NCBI RefSeq assembly: GCF_016055185.1 | Contig: NZ_JAECVR010000009.1 | Span: forward strand, 62,001-126,000 | DNA: 64,000 nucleotides | Source of the DNA: Paenactinomyces guangxiensis | GTDB lineage: Bacteria; Bacillota; Bacilli; Thermoactinomycetales; Thermoactinomycetaceae | Direction: 5' to 3' | In this document: in pieces, positions 17,205-26,626 of the stretch | How positions within the stretch are numbered: position 1 is the stretch's first letter | Layout: the number at the start of each line of letters is the position of its first letter | The notes under the pieces: generated by a model | Told to the model about the DNA's origin: nothing | The model's input: only the letters and a program-made list of their open reading frames with translations | Database searches by the model: none | Position numbers and translations under genes: made by a program

Positions 17205-18551
17205 TCACATAAACGGGAAACGGAAACCCCGCTTTTTCTTTTTCGCACCCTTTGTCATTCCTGAGAACTGTTTCATCATTTTTTTCATATCGTCAAACTG
17301 TTTGAGCAAACGGTTTACATCCTGTACCGTAGTGCCGCTTCCCTGTGCGATGCGTTTGCGGCGGCTGGCGTTAATAATCTCCGGATGAAGTTTTTCTTTG
17401 GGAGTCATGGAGCGGATAATCGCCTCCACACGGCCCAGTTGCTTTTCATCCACCTGCAGGTTTTTCAGTCCTTTGATCTGGCCGGCACCGGGAAGCATAG
17501 ACAGCATATCCTCGAGCGGCCCCATCTTGCGCACTTGTTGCAATTGATCGAGAAAATCTTCAAAAGTGAGTGTTTGCGTACGCATCTTCCGTTCCAGATC
17601 TCTGGCTTTTTCCTCATCTACTGCAGATTGCGCTTTTTCGATCAGCGTGAGGACATCACCCATCCCCAGGATGCGGGAAGCCATTCGATCCGGATAGAAA
17701 GGTTCCAGGGCATCCGTTTTTTCACCCAGACCGACAAATTTGATCGGACAGTTTGTGACCGCTTTGACTGAGAGGGCAGCCCCCCCGCGAGTATCCCCGT
17801 CAAGCTTGGTCAGTACCACACCTGTTAAACCGAGCTCACGGTTAAAGCTCTCGGCGACATTGACGGCATCCTGACCGGTCATCGCATCGACGACGAGCAA
17901 AATCTCATCCGGTTGGATGGTATCGCGGATTTGCTTCAGTTCGTCCATCATCGTTTCGTCGATGTGCAAACGGCCCGCCGTATCGATGATTACATAGTCA
18001 AACCCGTCTTGTTTCGCTTTGTCCGCCCCTTGTTTGGCAATCTTTACCGGACTTTCCTTGTCACCAAGGGAAAAGACGGGTGTATTCAGATCTTTCCCCA
18101 GCACTTCCAATTGCCTGATTGCCGCCGGGCGGTAGATGTCACCCGCTACCAACAGGGTGCGTCGGTTTTGCTTCATCAGATAACGTGCTAACTTGCCGGA
18201 GGTTGTCGTTTTACCGGCACCTTGCAACCCCACCATCATGATTTTGGTTGGCGGGCGGCTGGCTTGAACAAGCTTGCTCTGCTCTCCCCCCATCAGTTGC
18301 GTCAGCTCTTCATTCACTACTTTGATCACTTGCTGACCAGGGGTTAAGCTTTTGAGCACTTCTTGTCCGATGGCCCGCTTTTTGACGTTGTTAACAAACT
18401 CTTTTACCACCTTAAAGTTGACGTCCGCTTCAAGGAGGGCCAGACGAACTTCCCGCATCGCCTCTTTCACGTCCGCCTCGCTCACTTTGCCTTTTCCGCG
18501 CAACCTTTGCATGACGGCTTGCAGTCGTTCGGATAATCCTTCAAATGCCAT
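17205..18551 (-). CDS. ffh: Signal recognition particle protein Ffh
   Basis: SRP54-type GTPase of 448 residues which binds 4.5S/scRNA and signal sequences. N domain (residues 1 to about 90), G domain with VGLQGAGKTTTSGKLA (near 105), DTAGRLH and TKLDGDTRGG, then the Met-rich M domain from about 300 (MLSMLPGAGQIKGLKN, FDDMKKMMKQFSGMTKG). Ends with the basic tail KKKKRGFRFPFM. It is co-transcribed with ylxM, 25 bases upstream. Confidence 0.97.
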   Translation of the reverse strand: MAFEGLSERLQAVMQRLRGKGKVSEADVKEAMREVRLALLEADVNFKVVKEFVNNVKKRAIGQEVLKSLTPGQQVIKVVNEELTQLMGGEQSKLVQASRPPTKIMMVGLQGAGKTTTSGKLARYLMKQNRRTLLVAGDIYRPAAIRQLEVLGKDLNTPVFSLGDKESPVKIAKQGADKAKQDGFDYVIIDTAGRLHIDETMMDELKQIRDTIQPDEILLVVDAMTGQDAVNVAESFNRELGLTGVVLTKLDGDTRGGAALSVKAVTNCPIKFVGLGEKTDALEPFYPDRMASRILGMGDVLTLIEKAQSAVDEEKARDLERKMRTQTLTFEDFLDQLQQVRKMGPLEDMLSMLPGAGQIKGLKNLQVDEKQLGRVEAIIRSMTPKEKLHPEIINASRRKRIAQGSGTTVQDVNRLLKQFDDMKKMMKQFSGMTKGAKKKKRGFRFPFM

Positions 18552-18576
18552 GGTGCCACCTCCCTATTTCAACCTG

Positions 18577-18909
18577 TTAATCTATGTCTACCAGCTCACT
18601 GACAAACGGTTTAACAATTGCTCGTGCTTCCGGCATCTCTTCTAAACGCTGCAGCAACTCCTCAGCGATCTTCTGGCGCTTCAGATGCTTTTGCAGTAAA
18701 CCCAGTTTCTCCTCAAGATCTGTCAGCGTGGCTTGAGCCCGCTTGATCGCTTCAAATACGGCCTGACGCGAAACGCCCTGGTGCTCGGCGATCTCACCGA
18801 GTGACCAATCATCATGATAGTACAGTTCCAGCAATGTCCGTTGTCTTTCCGTCAACAACAGGCCGTAGAAATCATAGAGAAGGTTCATTTCAGTGGTTTG
18901 CTCCAGCAC
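18577..18909 (-). CDS. ylxM: YlxM-like SRP-associated DNA/RNA-binding protein
   Basis: Small helix-turn-helix protein of about 110 residues. The HTH reads DDWSLGEIAEHQGVSRQAV (sigma-70 region-4-like), followed by a coiled helical tail. YlxM proteins modulate the SRP GTPase cycle and nearly always precede ffh, as here. The GTG at 18909 was chosen because the encoded start lines up with the LEKTTRMN opening of Bacillus YlxM; a GTG at 18918 overlaps the ribosome site GAGAGG. Confidence 0.88.
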   Translation of the reverse strand: MLEQTTEMNLLYDFYGLLLTERQRTLLELYYHDDWSLGEIAEHQGVSRQAVFEAIKRAQATLTDLEEKLGLLQKHLKRQKIAEELLQRLEEMPEARAIVKPFVSELVDID

Positions 18910-19057
18910 AGGAGTCACCTCTCACGACACCGTCAAGGCGTTTGCCTTTACAGGTTAATACTATAGCGAAGAAAAAATCATCTGTCAAGGTTTTTTACTT
19001 GATAAGATAAACTGATTTACAAACACATGTTCTTTTGTTAATATTTACCTAAGTTAC

Positions 19058-19293
19058 TCTTTGAAAAGTGGATAGTATATCGGGTTGTGGAAGCCAATCG
19101 TCTTGCATGTAAAATGCTATGCGTACCTGATTGGCCAGACTGAAAAGCGAAAACCAGGCAGTAAGTCTGGCCTGAGAAGTAGCAACTAAATTCTCTTTAA
19201 ACCGTGGGGCTCACGGGGTTAGCTCGGTAAACTTCTCTTCGATCGAAGGGATTACCCAAGAATCCCCCGCATTCATGCGTGGAGAGTGGTCAA
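19058..19293 (+). mobile_element. Mini-element with IS200/IS605 (IS608-type) ends; omega-RNA-like right end; no transposase
   Basis: This 236-bp stretch between ftsY and ylxM codes for nothing and is a chain of hairpins. TTAC (19054-19057) flanks its left side and TCAA (19290-19293) ends it, the left cleavage and right end tetranucleotides of IS608. Immediately 5' of the last hairpin (CGCAT/ATGCG, 19268-19272/19275-19279) is GAAT (19260-19263), the IS608 right guide; AAAG occurs near the left end (19065-19068). Other stems are GCCAATC/GATTGGC (19093-19099/19129-19135), GGCCAGACT/AGTCTGGCC (19133-19141/19164-19172), CCGTG/CACGG (19202-19216) and CTTCGATCGAAG (19237-19248). Right-end composition resembles TnpB omega-RNA ends. 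TTAC at 19045-19048 is an alternative left flank. No tnpA or tnpB lies in the window. Confidence 0.7.
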
Positions 19294-20282
19294 GCCTCCA
19301 CTTCTTCCTGTTCGATGGCATCCTTAAACATCGCGTGCAAAAACTGCTCTGAATCAAACTCCTGGAGATCATCCGCTTTTTCCCCCAGTCCGACAAACTT
19401 GACCGGAAGTTGCAGCTCATGGCTGATCGAAACCACAATTCCGCCTTTAGCTGTACCGTCCAGCTTGGTCAAAACAATGCCGGATACGTTGACTGCTTCT
19501 CCAAATTGCCTGGCTTGAATCAAAGCATTTTGTCCTGTGGTGGCATCAAGCACCAGCAGAACTTCATGGGGAGCACCAGGGACCTCCCGCTGTACAACCC
19601 GGTGAATTTTTTTCAGCTCTTCCATCAGGTTCACTTTATTTTGCAAACGGCCAGCGGTATCACATAAAAGAATGTCCGCTTTCCTTGATTTAGCCGCTTG
19701 GATGCCATCATAGATAACCGCTGCCGGATCAGCCCCTGCCTGGTGTTTGATCACATCGACACCGACACGGCGCCCCCAGGTTTCCAACTGTTCAATCGCA
19801 CCAGCACGGAACGTGTCTCCAGCAGCCAGTACCACTTTTTTGCCCTCTTGCTTGAAATGATGGGCCAGCTTCCCGATCGTTGTCGTTTTGCCCACACCGT
19901 TAACCCCGACAAACAAAATGACGGTCAAGCCTTCCTGGTTCATGGTCAACTGATTGGCCTGCTCCTCCCTGGTGAGCATCTCGCCGATCATCTCAGACAG
20001 CAGGGGCTGAAGCTCGGACGGGTCCTTTACCTTTCGCTCCTTTACTTCCTCACGAAGCCGTTCCACCAGGTCCATGGTTGTTTTAACACCAACATCGGCA
20101 CTGATGAGGATTTCTTCCAGCTCTTCATACAACTCTTCATCAATCTTATTGCGGCCCGTGAACAAATCGTTCATCGCCCCGACGAGGGATGAACTTGTTT
20201 TGCTCAAGCCGGACATAAATTTTTGCGTGACTGATTCAGTCTTACTGGCAACACTTTCTTTCAACCGTTTAAAAAAACTCAT
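19290..20282 (-). CDS. ftsY: SRP receptor FtsY
   Basis: SRP-family GTPase of 330 residues that docks the ribosome-SRP complex on the membrane. Short N-terminal region, then NG domain: [20 protein letters not shown] (near residue 125), [22 protein letters not shown] and the closing [16 protein letters not shown]. Fourteen bases after smc. Its stop codon (TGA, 19292-19290) lies inside the terminal TCAA of the mini-element; joining the flanks without the element gives GAG GCG TAA, so the encoded end is the same Glu-Ala with a different stop. Confidence 0.96.
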   Translation of the reverse strand: MSFFKRLKESVASKTESVTQKFMSGLSKTSSSLVGAMNDLFTGRNKIDEELYEELEEILISADVGVKTTMDLVERLREEVKERKVKDPSELQPLLSEMIGEMLTREEQANQLTMNQEGLTVILFVGVNGVGKTTTIGKLAHHFKQEGKKVVLAAGDTFRAGAIEQLETWGRRVGVDVIKHQAGADPAAVIYDGIQAAKSRKADILLCDTAGRLQNKVNLMEELKKIHRVVQREVPGAPHEVLLVLDATTGQNALIQARQFGEAVNVSGIVLTKLDGTAKGGIVVSISHELQLPVKFVGLGEKADDLQEFDSEQFLHAMFKDAIEQEEVEA

Positions 20283-20296
20283 CTGGTTCCCTCCAC

Positions 20297-23200
20297 TTAA
20301 CCGTGTGTTGCGGCAATCTCTCTTTGTCCATCATACTCTTCCAGTTTAACAGATACCAGTTTGGAAACGCCGGACTCTTGCATCGTAATCCCGTACAACA
20401 CATCTGCGCCCTCCATCGTCTGTTTGCGATGGGTAATAATGATAAATTGGGTCCTGCTGGCAAATTTCCGCAAATAGCGGGTAAAACGGGTCAAGTTGGC
20501 TTCATCGAGAGCAGCATCCACTTCATCCAGTACGCAGAAAGGAACCGGTTTTACGCGCAAAACGGCAAATAAAAGGGCAATAGCCGTGAGCGCCCGCTCC
20601 CCGCCTGACAGCAGCGTTAAGTTTTGCAATTTTTTGCCGGGAGGCTGGGCCACGATTTCCACTCCCGTTTCCAGCAGATGATCGGGATCTGAAAGGTGAA
20701 GATCAGCTCGCCCTCCGCCGAACATCTGGACAAATACATGCCGGAACTCGGCGCGGATCAGTTCAAAACTCTCTTCAAAGCGTTTTCCCATCTCCGCTTC
20801 CATCTGAGAGATAATCTCATACAATTTCTGTTTGGCTTCCAGCAGATCAGCCTCCTGGGTTTTGAGAAACTGAAGGCGTTCCGTTAAACGCTGATGTTCC
20901 TCAATCGCCCCCAGATTCACTTCTCCCAGTGCCGCCAGCTGAGACTTCAGCGAGCGTACTCTGCGCTCAGCTTGCCCGGATTCATCCGGTAGTTCGTAAG
21001 TTTCTTTGGCGCGCTCAAAACTGATCTCATACTCTTCGGCGAGCTTCTGCAACAGATGGTTGAGTTCTACATCCAGCCGGTTTACCCGCACTTCCTGGTC
21101 CTTCAGGACTGCTTCCTGTTTTCGCAACTGTTGCTGGGTCAACCGGACATCCTGTTCTTGTGCATCCCGGTCGCGAATCATTCGCTCCCGCTTTTGCCGC
21201 ACATCACCCAAACGGATTTGAACCTGTTCTTTTTTTGACCGCAGTTGTTCAATCCGGCGATCAAGCTGTTCCATCTCCTGCAAATGGCTTTCCCTTTGTT
21301 CCTCCAGCAAGTGGAATTCATTCTCTGTATCCCTTTGTTGCTTTTGTACGCGTGTCAACTCGCTTTGCACGCGTTCGAGATTTTCTTCCAGATTGGCAGT
21401 TTCCTGGTTCAGGCGGGCCAGTGCCACCTTCCATTCCGTGATTTTCTCTCCTGCTTCCTCTTTGCTTGTCTCCTGTTGTTTTACTTGAACCCGGATTTGT
21501 TGGATGAGAATGTCAAGTTGCTCATTCTCTTGCTCCAACTGCTTCATTTGCCGGTCCAGCTCCTCCAGGTGTGCAGTAATCGTTTGTTGTTTGGCCGTCA
21601 ACTCTTGACGCTCTTCAGCCACTTGCTCTAAATGTTCATTGACCGTGTGTCGCTGAATCGAGAGTTCCCGTTCCAGCCCGCGGAGTTCTTGTTCTTTGAC
21701 ACGGCGCTCTTCACCGCGGACACGTACTTGTTCCCACTCTTGTTCAATATGGGCTTTTTGTTGTTCCAGGCTCTCCAGTTGCCGGGAAACCTCACTCCAG
21801 ATCTCCTTTGCCGAAGCGATCTCCTTCTCCAGTTCCTCCAGTTGTCTGGATCGTCCCAACAGATTTGTTTTAGATGGATGACGACTTCCACCACTCATAG
21901 AACCGCCCGGATTTACCACATCTCCCTCTAAGGTAACCACCCGGAAGCGGTACTGCAGTTGGCGCGCGATCCGGTTGGCTTGCTCCAGCGTCTCCGCAAC
22001 AATGACTAAACCGAGCAAATGCTGCACCAGCCCGCGATAACGTTCAGCGCTGTGTACCAAATCAGCGGCTACCCCGACAAAGCCGGAGAGATTTTTTAAT
22101 TTCGCCAGATCTGCGGCAGGGAGATAGCGGCCTTGCAAAACATCAAGCGGAAGAAAAGTAGCCCGGCCTAAACGTTTTTCTTTTAAATAGGAAATCCCCT
22201 GGCGGCCGGTGTGTTCATCTTCAACAACCAAATGTTGCAAAGCTCCGCCTAGTGCCGTTTCCATCGCCGCTTCGTATTTTACCGGAACCTGAATCAACTG
22301 GGCAACGGCACCATGAACTCCTTTCAATGATCCCGCACCTCGGTCTCGGGCCTGAAGGATTTCTTTCACGCCCTGGAAAAACCCCTGGTGTTCGGTTTCC
22401 ATCTCTTTCAACAGTTCCCACTGGGACCGCAGTCGGTTTAACTGTTGTTCCGCCTTGCGATTTCGTTCAAACAGAGCCTTTTCTTCCCGTTCGATTTCGC
22501 TTTTTCTTTGAGCCAGCGAACGAATTTGTTCAGCTGCCTGTTTCAGTTCCGCTTCTACCGCTGACAATTGATCCGCGAGATCGCTTGTCCTCCCGGTGTG
22601 CAACTGTTTTTGCTCATACAGGTTTTCTTCCTGCTGTTCCAGTGATTGCAATCGTTCTACCAACTGTTTCAGTTGCTCATTGGCGTATTGCTTTTCGCTG
22701 CGGAGAGCGACAAGTTGATTGCCCTGAAGTTGCAATCGCTCTGTCAGTTCAGCCAACTGTTCCGCTGAGTTTTCCCTGGTGAGCGATATTTTCTGCTGCA
22801 CCGCACCCAATTCACACTCCGCACGGGCCAGTTCCTGTTTTTTCTCCGCCAGCCGCTGACGAATACGCTCCTCCTCTTTTTGTAAACGATCCAACTCCTC
22901 CGCCAGATGCTGCATCCGCTCCGCCAGTTGCTGCTCTGAAAACTGGCGATTGCGAGTCCGCTCCAGGTAAACTTCCTTTTGCCCCTCGGCTTTCTCCAGT
23001 TCCTCGCTTACGGTGAGGAGTTCGCTTTGCATCTGCTCCCAGGTTTGTTCGTGTTCATTTAATTGAAATTTCAGCTCTTCCAGTGCCGCTTCCTTTTTGC
23101 TAACCTCTGCCGATAGAGTGACTTGTTCTTCAGTCAGCTGCTTTATATCACGAGTGGCTTGTTGCCACTGTTCATGCAGCGTTTCAATCTTATGTACATA

Positions 23201-23887
23201 CAAGCCTACTTCCACTTTTTGCAGTTCCGTCTTCAACTCTTTAAACTGTCTGGCTTTTTCCGCCTGTATCTCCAGTGGTTGTACCTGAGTATCCAATTCA
23301 TGAATCAAGTCGTGAATCCGGGACAGATTTTGTTCTGTACCGTCAAGTCTTTTTTCCGCTTCTTTCTTTCGCGCCTTATATTTGACAATTCCGGCAGCTT
23401 CCTCAAAAATCGCCCGCCGGTCCTCCGACTTCGTACTGAGGATCTCATCAATCTTCCCTTGTCCAATCATGGAATAGGCATCTTTTCCGATCCCCGTATC
23501 CATAAACAGCTCATTGATATCCTTCAGGCGGCACAACTGTCTGTTGAGGAAATACTCACTTTCCCCTGAGCGGTACACACGACGGGTGACAGTCACCTCG
23601 GTATAATCAACGGGAAGGCGGCGTTCGCTATTGTCAAAAGTCATCGATACCTCACAATAACCGACCGGTTTTCGTGAATCGCTTCCGGCAAAGATAACAT
23701 CTTCCATTTTGGCTCCCCGCAGTGATTTGGCACTCTGTTCTCCCAGAACCCAGCGGATTCCGTCTGTCACATTGCTTTTGCCACTCCCGTTGGGTCCGAC
23801 TACGGCCGTCACACCCGGAACAAATTCCAGTTCCGTCCGATTGGCAAATGATTTAAAACCTGTCATTTCCAAACGTTTCAGGTACAT
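20297..23887 (-). CDS. smc: Chromosome segregation ATPase SMC
   Basis: Full-length SMC of 1196 residues, the condensin core subunit. Head Walker A is VVGPNGSGKSNVTDG (near residue 30); long coiled coils flank a hinge at about 500-680 (GVHGAVAQLIQVPVKYEAAMETALGGALQ in pieces, and a glycine-rich GGSMSGGS); the C-terminal signature LSGGERALTAIALLFA and Walker B PFCVLDEVDAALDEAN follow. The start at 23887 (MYLKRLEM) has GGAGGTG; the frame is open 42 codons further upstream but without family match. In Bacillus rnc directly precedes smc; here rnc is 13 kb away. Confidence 0.97.
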   Translation of the reverse strand: MYLKRLEMTGFKSFANRTELEFVPGVTAVVGPNGSGKSNVTDGIRWVLGEQSAKSLRGAKMEDVIFAGSDSRKPVGYCEVSMTFDNSERRLPVDYTEVTVTRRVYRSGESEYFLNRQLCRLKDINELFMDTGIGKDAYSMIGQGKIDEILSTKSEDRRAIFEEAAGIVKYKARKKEAEKRLDGTEQNLSRIHDLIHELDTQVQPLEIQAEKARQFKELKTELQKVEVGLYVHKIETLHEQWQQATRDIKQLTEEQVTLSAEVSKKEAALEELKFQLNEHEQTWEQMQSELLTVSEELEKAEGQKEVYLERTRNRQFSEQQLAERMQHLAEELDRLQKEEERIRQRLAEKKQELARAECELGAVQQKISLTRENSAEQLAELTERLQLQGNQLVALRSEKQYANEQLKQLVERLQSLEQQEENLYEQKQLHTGRTSDLADQLSAVEAELKQAAEQIRSLAQRKSEIEREEKALFERNRKAEQQLNRLRSQWELLKEMETEHQGFFQGVKEILQARDRGAGSLKGVHGAVAQLIQVPVKYEAAMETALGGALQHLVVEDEHTGRQGISYLKEKRLGRATFLPLDVLQGRYLPAADLAKLKNLSGFVGVAADLVHSAERYRGLVQHLLGLVIVAETLEQANRIARQLQYRFRVVTLEGDVVNPGGSMSGGSRHPSKTNLLGRSRQLEELEKEIASAKEIWSEVSRQLESLEQQKAHIEQEWEQVRVRGEERRVKEQELRGLERELSIQRHTVNEHLEQVAEERQELTAKQQTITAHLEELDRQMKQLEQENEQLDILIQQIRVQVKQQETSKEEAGEKITEWKVALARLNQETANLEENLERVQSELTRVQKQQRDTENEFHLLEEQRESHLQEMEQLDRRIEQLRSKKEQVQIRLGDVRQKRERMIRDRDAQEQDVRLTQQQLRKQEAVLKDQEVRVNRLDVELNHLLQKLAEEYEISFERAKETYELPDESGQAERRVRSLKSQLAALGEVNLGAIEEHQRLTERLQFLKTQEADLLEAKQKLYEIISQMEAEMGKRFEESFELIRAEFRHVFVQMFGGGRADLHLSDPDHLLETGVEIVAQPPGKKLQNLTLLSGGERALTAIALLFAVLRVKPVPFCVLDEVDAALDEANLTRFTRYLRKFASRTQFIIITHRKQTMEGADVLYGITMQESGVSKLVSVKLEEYDGQREIAATHG

Positions 23888-24058
23888 AGCCACACCTCCC
23901 CTCACATTCATTAACTGATATATTTTATCACAAATAGATTGGAAAAGAGACCCTGTCATTAACGGTTCCCTACGACAAACCCCATCTGCTACTTTCCGTT
24001 TATTGCATAGCATCAGTAAATAAATCCAAAAATGTTCAGAATAAATTCCGCTTTCCTT

Positions 24059-24086
24059 TTGTTCCCGCCTTTTGTAGACTGATAAT
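24059..24086 (+). promoter_or_regulatory. Candidate sigma-A promoter of the secreted nucleotidase gene
   Basis: TTGTTC (24059-24064) and GATAAT (24081-24086) are 16 bases apart, 30 bases before the start codon at 24116. Confidence 0.4.
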
Positions 24087-24115
24087 GGCCCTAATTATTT
24101 ATAAGGAGGTCTGTT

Positions 24116-25813
24116 ATGTCAACGAAAAGAAACTTTTGGCTCCCTTTTCTGTCTGTTCTTTTAAGTATTGCACTAGTAGCCGGATATCCCTTCTTCCGGG
24201 CAGAAGCAAAAGAAAAGAAAACGGCTCATCTTACCATTATGTCAACCAGTGACTTGCACGGATTTATCACTCCGATTAATTACACGGATAATAGCCCCGC
24301 TAATCACGGTTTAGCAAAAATCGCCACTCTGGTAAAACAAGTCAGAAAGCAAAATCCGGAAGCTTTGCTGTTCGATAGCGGCGACACCATCCAGGGATCG
24401 CCGATGGAGTACTACCATGCCCGGATTGACAACAAACCGATCGATCCAATGATGTTAGCCATGAACTTCCTTCAATACGATGCAATGGCAATCGGCAACC
24501 ATGAATACAACTATGGGCGCCAGGTAATGGAAAAAGCTAAGGCAGAAGCAAACTTCCCCTGGCTTTCCGCCAACACGCTGAAAAAAGGGACAGATGATGT
24601 TTACACCAAACCTTACAAAATCATCAAGATGAAAAACGGTCTCCGCGTTGGTGTACTGGGCCTCACCACCCAAAAAGTGCCGAACTGGGAAGATCCCAAA
24701 AACATTGCCCATCTCGACTTTATCGATGTGGTAAAAGCGGCTAAAAAATGGGTGCCGATCATGAAGAAAAAAGAAAAAGCAGACGTAATCTTCGTTTCCT
24801 ACCACGGCGGGCTGGAGCACAAACAAGAGGCCGATGGAACCATTACCCCCCTTCCCCAGACCGACGGCGAAAACCAGGTTTACCAGTTGGCGACCCAGGT
24901 CAAAGGGATTGATGTCATCCTCGCCGGACACATGCATACCCCTCTCGCCGATGTGCGCGTAAACGGCGTACTCATCACCGAACCGAACAAATGGGGCTCC
25001 CACTTATCGGTGGTAGATATGGAACTGCAAAAGCAGAGAGGACGCTGGATCGTTACAGATAAAAAAGCGAAGCTGCTGGATGCTTCTACCGTCGAGGCAG
25101 ATCCGCAAATTTTAAAGTTAACACGATGGTATGAAGAACAAACACAGGCTTTCCTGGACAAACCGGTCGGTAAAATCAACGGAGATATGACCGTCACTGA
25201 CCCACACTACACCCGTACTCATGATACGGCCTTGATTGAGTTTATCAACAAGGTACAAATGGAAACGAGCGGCGCCGACATCTCTGCGGCTTCCCTCTTT
25301 AACAACGATGTGCCGGGACTGCCTGAAGACGTAACCACCCGCGATATCTTAAGCACCTATGTCTACACAAACACCTTAAAAGTAATCCGTGTCAAAGGAT
25401 CAGATATCAAAGCCTCCCTGGAGCAGACCGCCACTTACTTCAAACAGAACAATGGCTCTGAACCGGTGGAAGTCAATCCCAAATTTATCATTCCCAAAGT
25501 GCAGCACTACAATTACGACATGTGGGAAGGGATTAAATATACGATTGATGTATCAAAACCTGAAGGGCAACGGATCGTGGAATTGACCGATCTGAATGGA
25601 CAACCCCTCGATATGAACAAAGAGTATGATGTCGCCCTGAATAACTACCGTGCCGGCGGTGGCGGTGGTTACCCGATGTTCTCCGGGAAACCGGTGGTGA
25701 AAGATATAAATATTGAAGTATCCGAGTTGATCACCAACTACATCAGGGAAAAAGGGTCTGTCAATGCAGAAGTGGACAATAACTGGAAGATTATTGGCGG
25801 GATCGTAGATTAG
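24116..25813 (+). CDS. Secreted 5'-nucleotidase / 2',3'-cyclic-nucleotide phosphodiesterase family protein
   Basis: Exported metallophosphoesterase of 565 residues. An N-terminal signal peptide (LPFLSVLLSIALVAGYPFF, cleavage likely after the AEA near residue 32) precedes the calcineurin-like domain. Metal-binding motifs are in order: TSDLHGF, DSGDTIQGS, GNHEYNYG, SYHGGLEH and GHMHTP. The C-terminal 5'-nucleotidase substrate domain runs from about 350 and contains NNYRAGGGGGYPMF. No LPXTG anchor or membrane tail is seen, so it should be released or loosely wall-bound. It probably scavenges phosphate or nucleosides. Strong AAGGAGG precedes the ATG, and a strong terminator follows, so it is monocistronic. 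Confidence 0.92.
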   Translation: MSTKRNFWLPFLSVLLSIALVAGYPFFRAEAKEKKTAHLTIMSTSDLHGFITPINYTDNSPANHGLAKIATLVKQVRKQNPEALLFDSGDTIQGSPMEYYHARIDNKPIDPMMLAMNFLQYDAMAIGNHEYNYGRQVMEKAKAEANFPWLSANTLKKGTDDVYTKPYKIIKMKNGLRVGVLGLTTQKVPNWEDPKNIAHLDFIDVVKAAKKWVPIMKKKEKADVIFVSYHGGLEHKQEADGTITPLPQTDGENQVYQLATQVKGIDVILAGHMHTPLADVRVNGVLITEPNKWGSHLSVVDMELQKQRGRWIVTDKKAKLLDASTVEADPQILKLTRWYEEQTQAFLDKPVGKINGDMTVTDPHYTRTHDTALIEFINKVQMETSGADISAASLFNNDVPGLPEDVTTRDILSTYVYTNTLKVIRVKGSDIKASLEQTATYFKQNNGSEPVEVNPKFIIPKVQHYNYDMWEGIKYTIDVSKPEGQRIVELTDLNGQPLDMNKEYDVALNNYRAGGGGGYPMFSGKPVVKDINIEVSELITNYIREKGSVNAEVDNNWKIIGGIVD

Positions 25814-25826
25814 ACACTGCTTTATG

Positions 25827-25881
25827 AAAAAACCAGTGCTTCCCTGGCGGTTTTGTAACCGCAGGATGCGCTGGTTTTTTT
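25827..25881 (+). terminator. Rho-independent terminator of the nucleotidase gene
   Basis: AAAAAACCAG (25827-25836) pairs with CTGGTTTTTT from 25871, enclosing a second stem GCGGTT/AACCGC. A seven-T run ends the structure. Confidence 0.9.
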
Positions 25882-25954
25882 AGTGTATCAAGCCGGATAC
25901 ATCCTTTTTCTCATCCTGTACATCATAAATAAGAAGATGAAAGAGGTGATGTAA

Positions 25955-26122
25955 ATGAAACAAAAACAAAATCCAACTGCAAAAGTTACCGAAAAGAAAG
26001 ATCAAAACAGTGATAAATTGGGACTCGACCTGGAGCTGCCGTCAAACTATGAAAACAGCCTGGGCGGACACCCGAAAAACCTGACGGACTTTGAGGTTCA
26101 ACGGGCACCGGGCCGGTTATAA
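25955..26122 (+). CDS. Small hydrophilic protein of 55 residues, unknown
   Basis: ATG at 25955 follows AGAGGTGATG and opens a 55-codon frame ending TAA. The product is hydrophilic: MKQKQNPTAKVTEKKDQNSD, then KLGLDLELPSNYENSLGGHP and a short tail ending APGRL. It has a Lys/Gln-rich opening and no membrane segment or cysteine. The good ribosome site and the clean codon use argue for a real gene. Its size and composition recall small spore-associated proteins, but I do not recognise the family. Confidence 0.6.
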   Translation: MKQKQNPTAKVTEKKDQNSDKLGLDLELPSNYENSLGGHPKNLTDFEVQRAPGRL

Positions 26123-26221
26123 GGTTTGTCTCTGATTTAGATATGTTGCACGATAAAAAATAACCCCTCTGCCGCCCATTGCAAAACGGCAGCAGAGGTT
26201 TACAAGCGAAATCCCTGTCCC

Positions 26222-26458
26222 TTACAGATCAGTCTCCATCTCAGGATTTTCCTCCCGAATGCGAAATACCCGTCTCTCCAAAACTAAGACTCTTCTTTCC
26301 AAATTTCGAATCCGCTGGTTTTGTTGCCGCACAGTAGCCTCTAAAGCGGCAACCCGCTGGGCAAGCCCCCTCTGTTGTGAAGGATGGGCAGGGGAAGGAT
26401 AATATTGTTCAGGATACTGACTCAAAAACATTTGATCAGGATAATTATAATACATCAT
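26222..26458 (-). CDS. Small Tyr/Pro-rich coiled-coil protein, unknown
   Basis: A 78-residue protein. Residues 1-27 are rich in Tyr, Pro and Gln (YYNYPDQMFLSQYPEQYYPS). Residues 32-70 form a clear heptad coiled coil (LAQRVAALEATVRQQNQRIR, then NLERRVLVLERRVFRI). GGAGG lies 7 bases before the first ATG. Tyr-rich ends and coiled coils are frequent in spore-coat proteins, and that is a guess only. It stands alone next to the CRISPR-like relic. Confidence 0.65.
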   Translation of the reverse strand: MMYYNYPDQMFLSQYPEQYYPSPAHPSQQRGLAQRVAALEATVRQQNQRIRNLERRVLVLERRVFRIREENPEMETDL

Positions 26459-26547
26459 TGAACCTCCAGTTTTTTTCTTCAGCTTATGTAACGTTTAGGA
26501 TTTCGGGCACTTGTCCCATCCAGAATGGGCAGGGCTCTTTTCCATAC

Positions 26548-26599
26548 GGGTCTGGTGATTCCCCAAAAAAGCCGGCAGCCTTGCGAGGCCGCCAGACCC
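26548..26599. repeat. Inverted repeat, 8-bp arms
   Basis: GGGTCTGG (26548-26555) pairs with CCAGACCC (26592-26599), with an inner CCT/AGG stem around TGCG. It sits in a 499-base stretch without a gene (26459-26957). Its function is unknown. Confidence 0.5.
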
Positions 26600-26626
26600 G
26601 GGTTAACAATAAAATCGCAGGACTCT

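Noticed and set aside
19058-19293. Reading the ftsY-ylxM hairpins as 4.5S/SRP RNA or an ordinary terminator
   Set aside because: The stems do not form the SRP Alu or helix-8 pattern, and no T-run follows on the operon strand; the IS608-like ends explain the sequence better.
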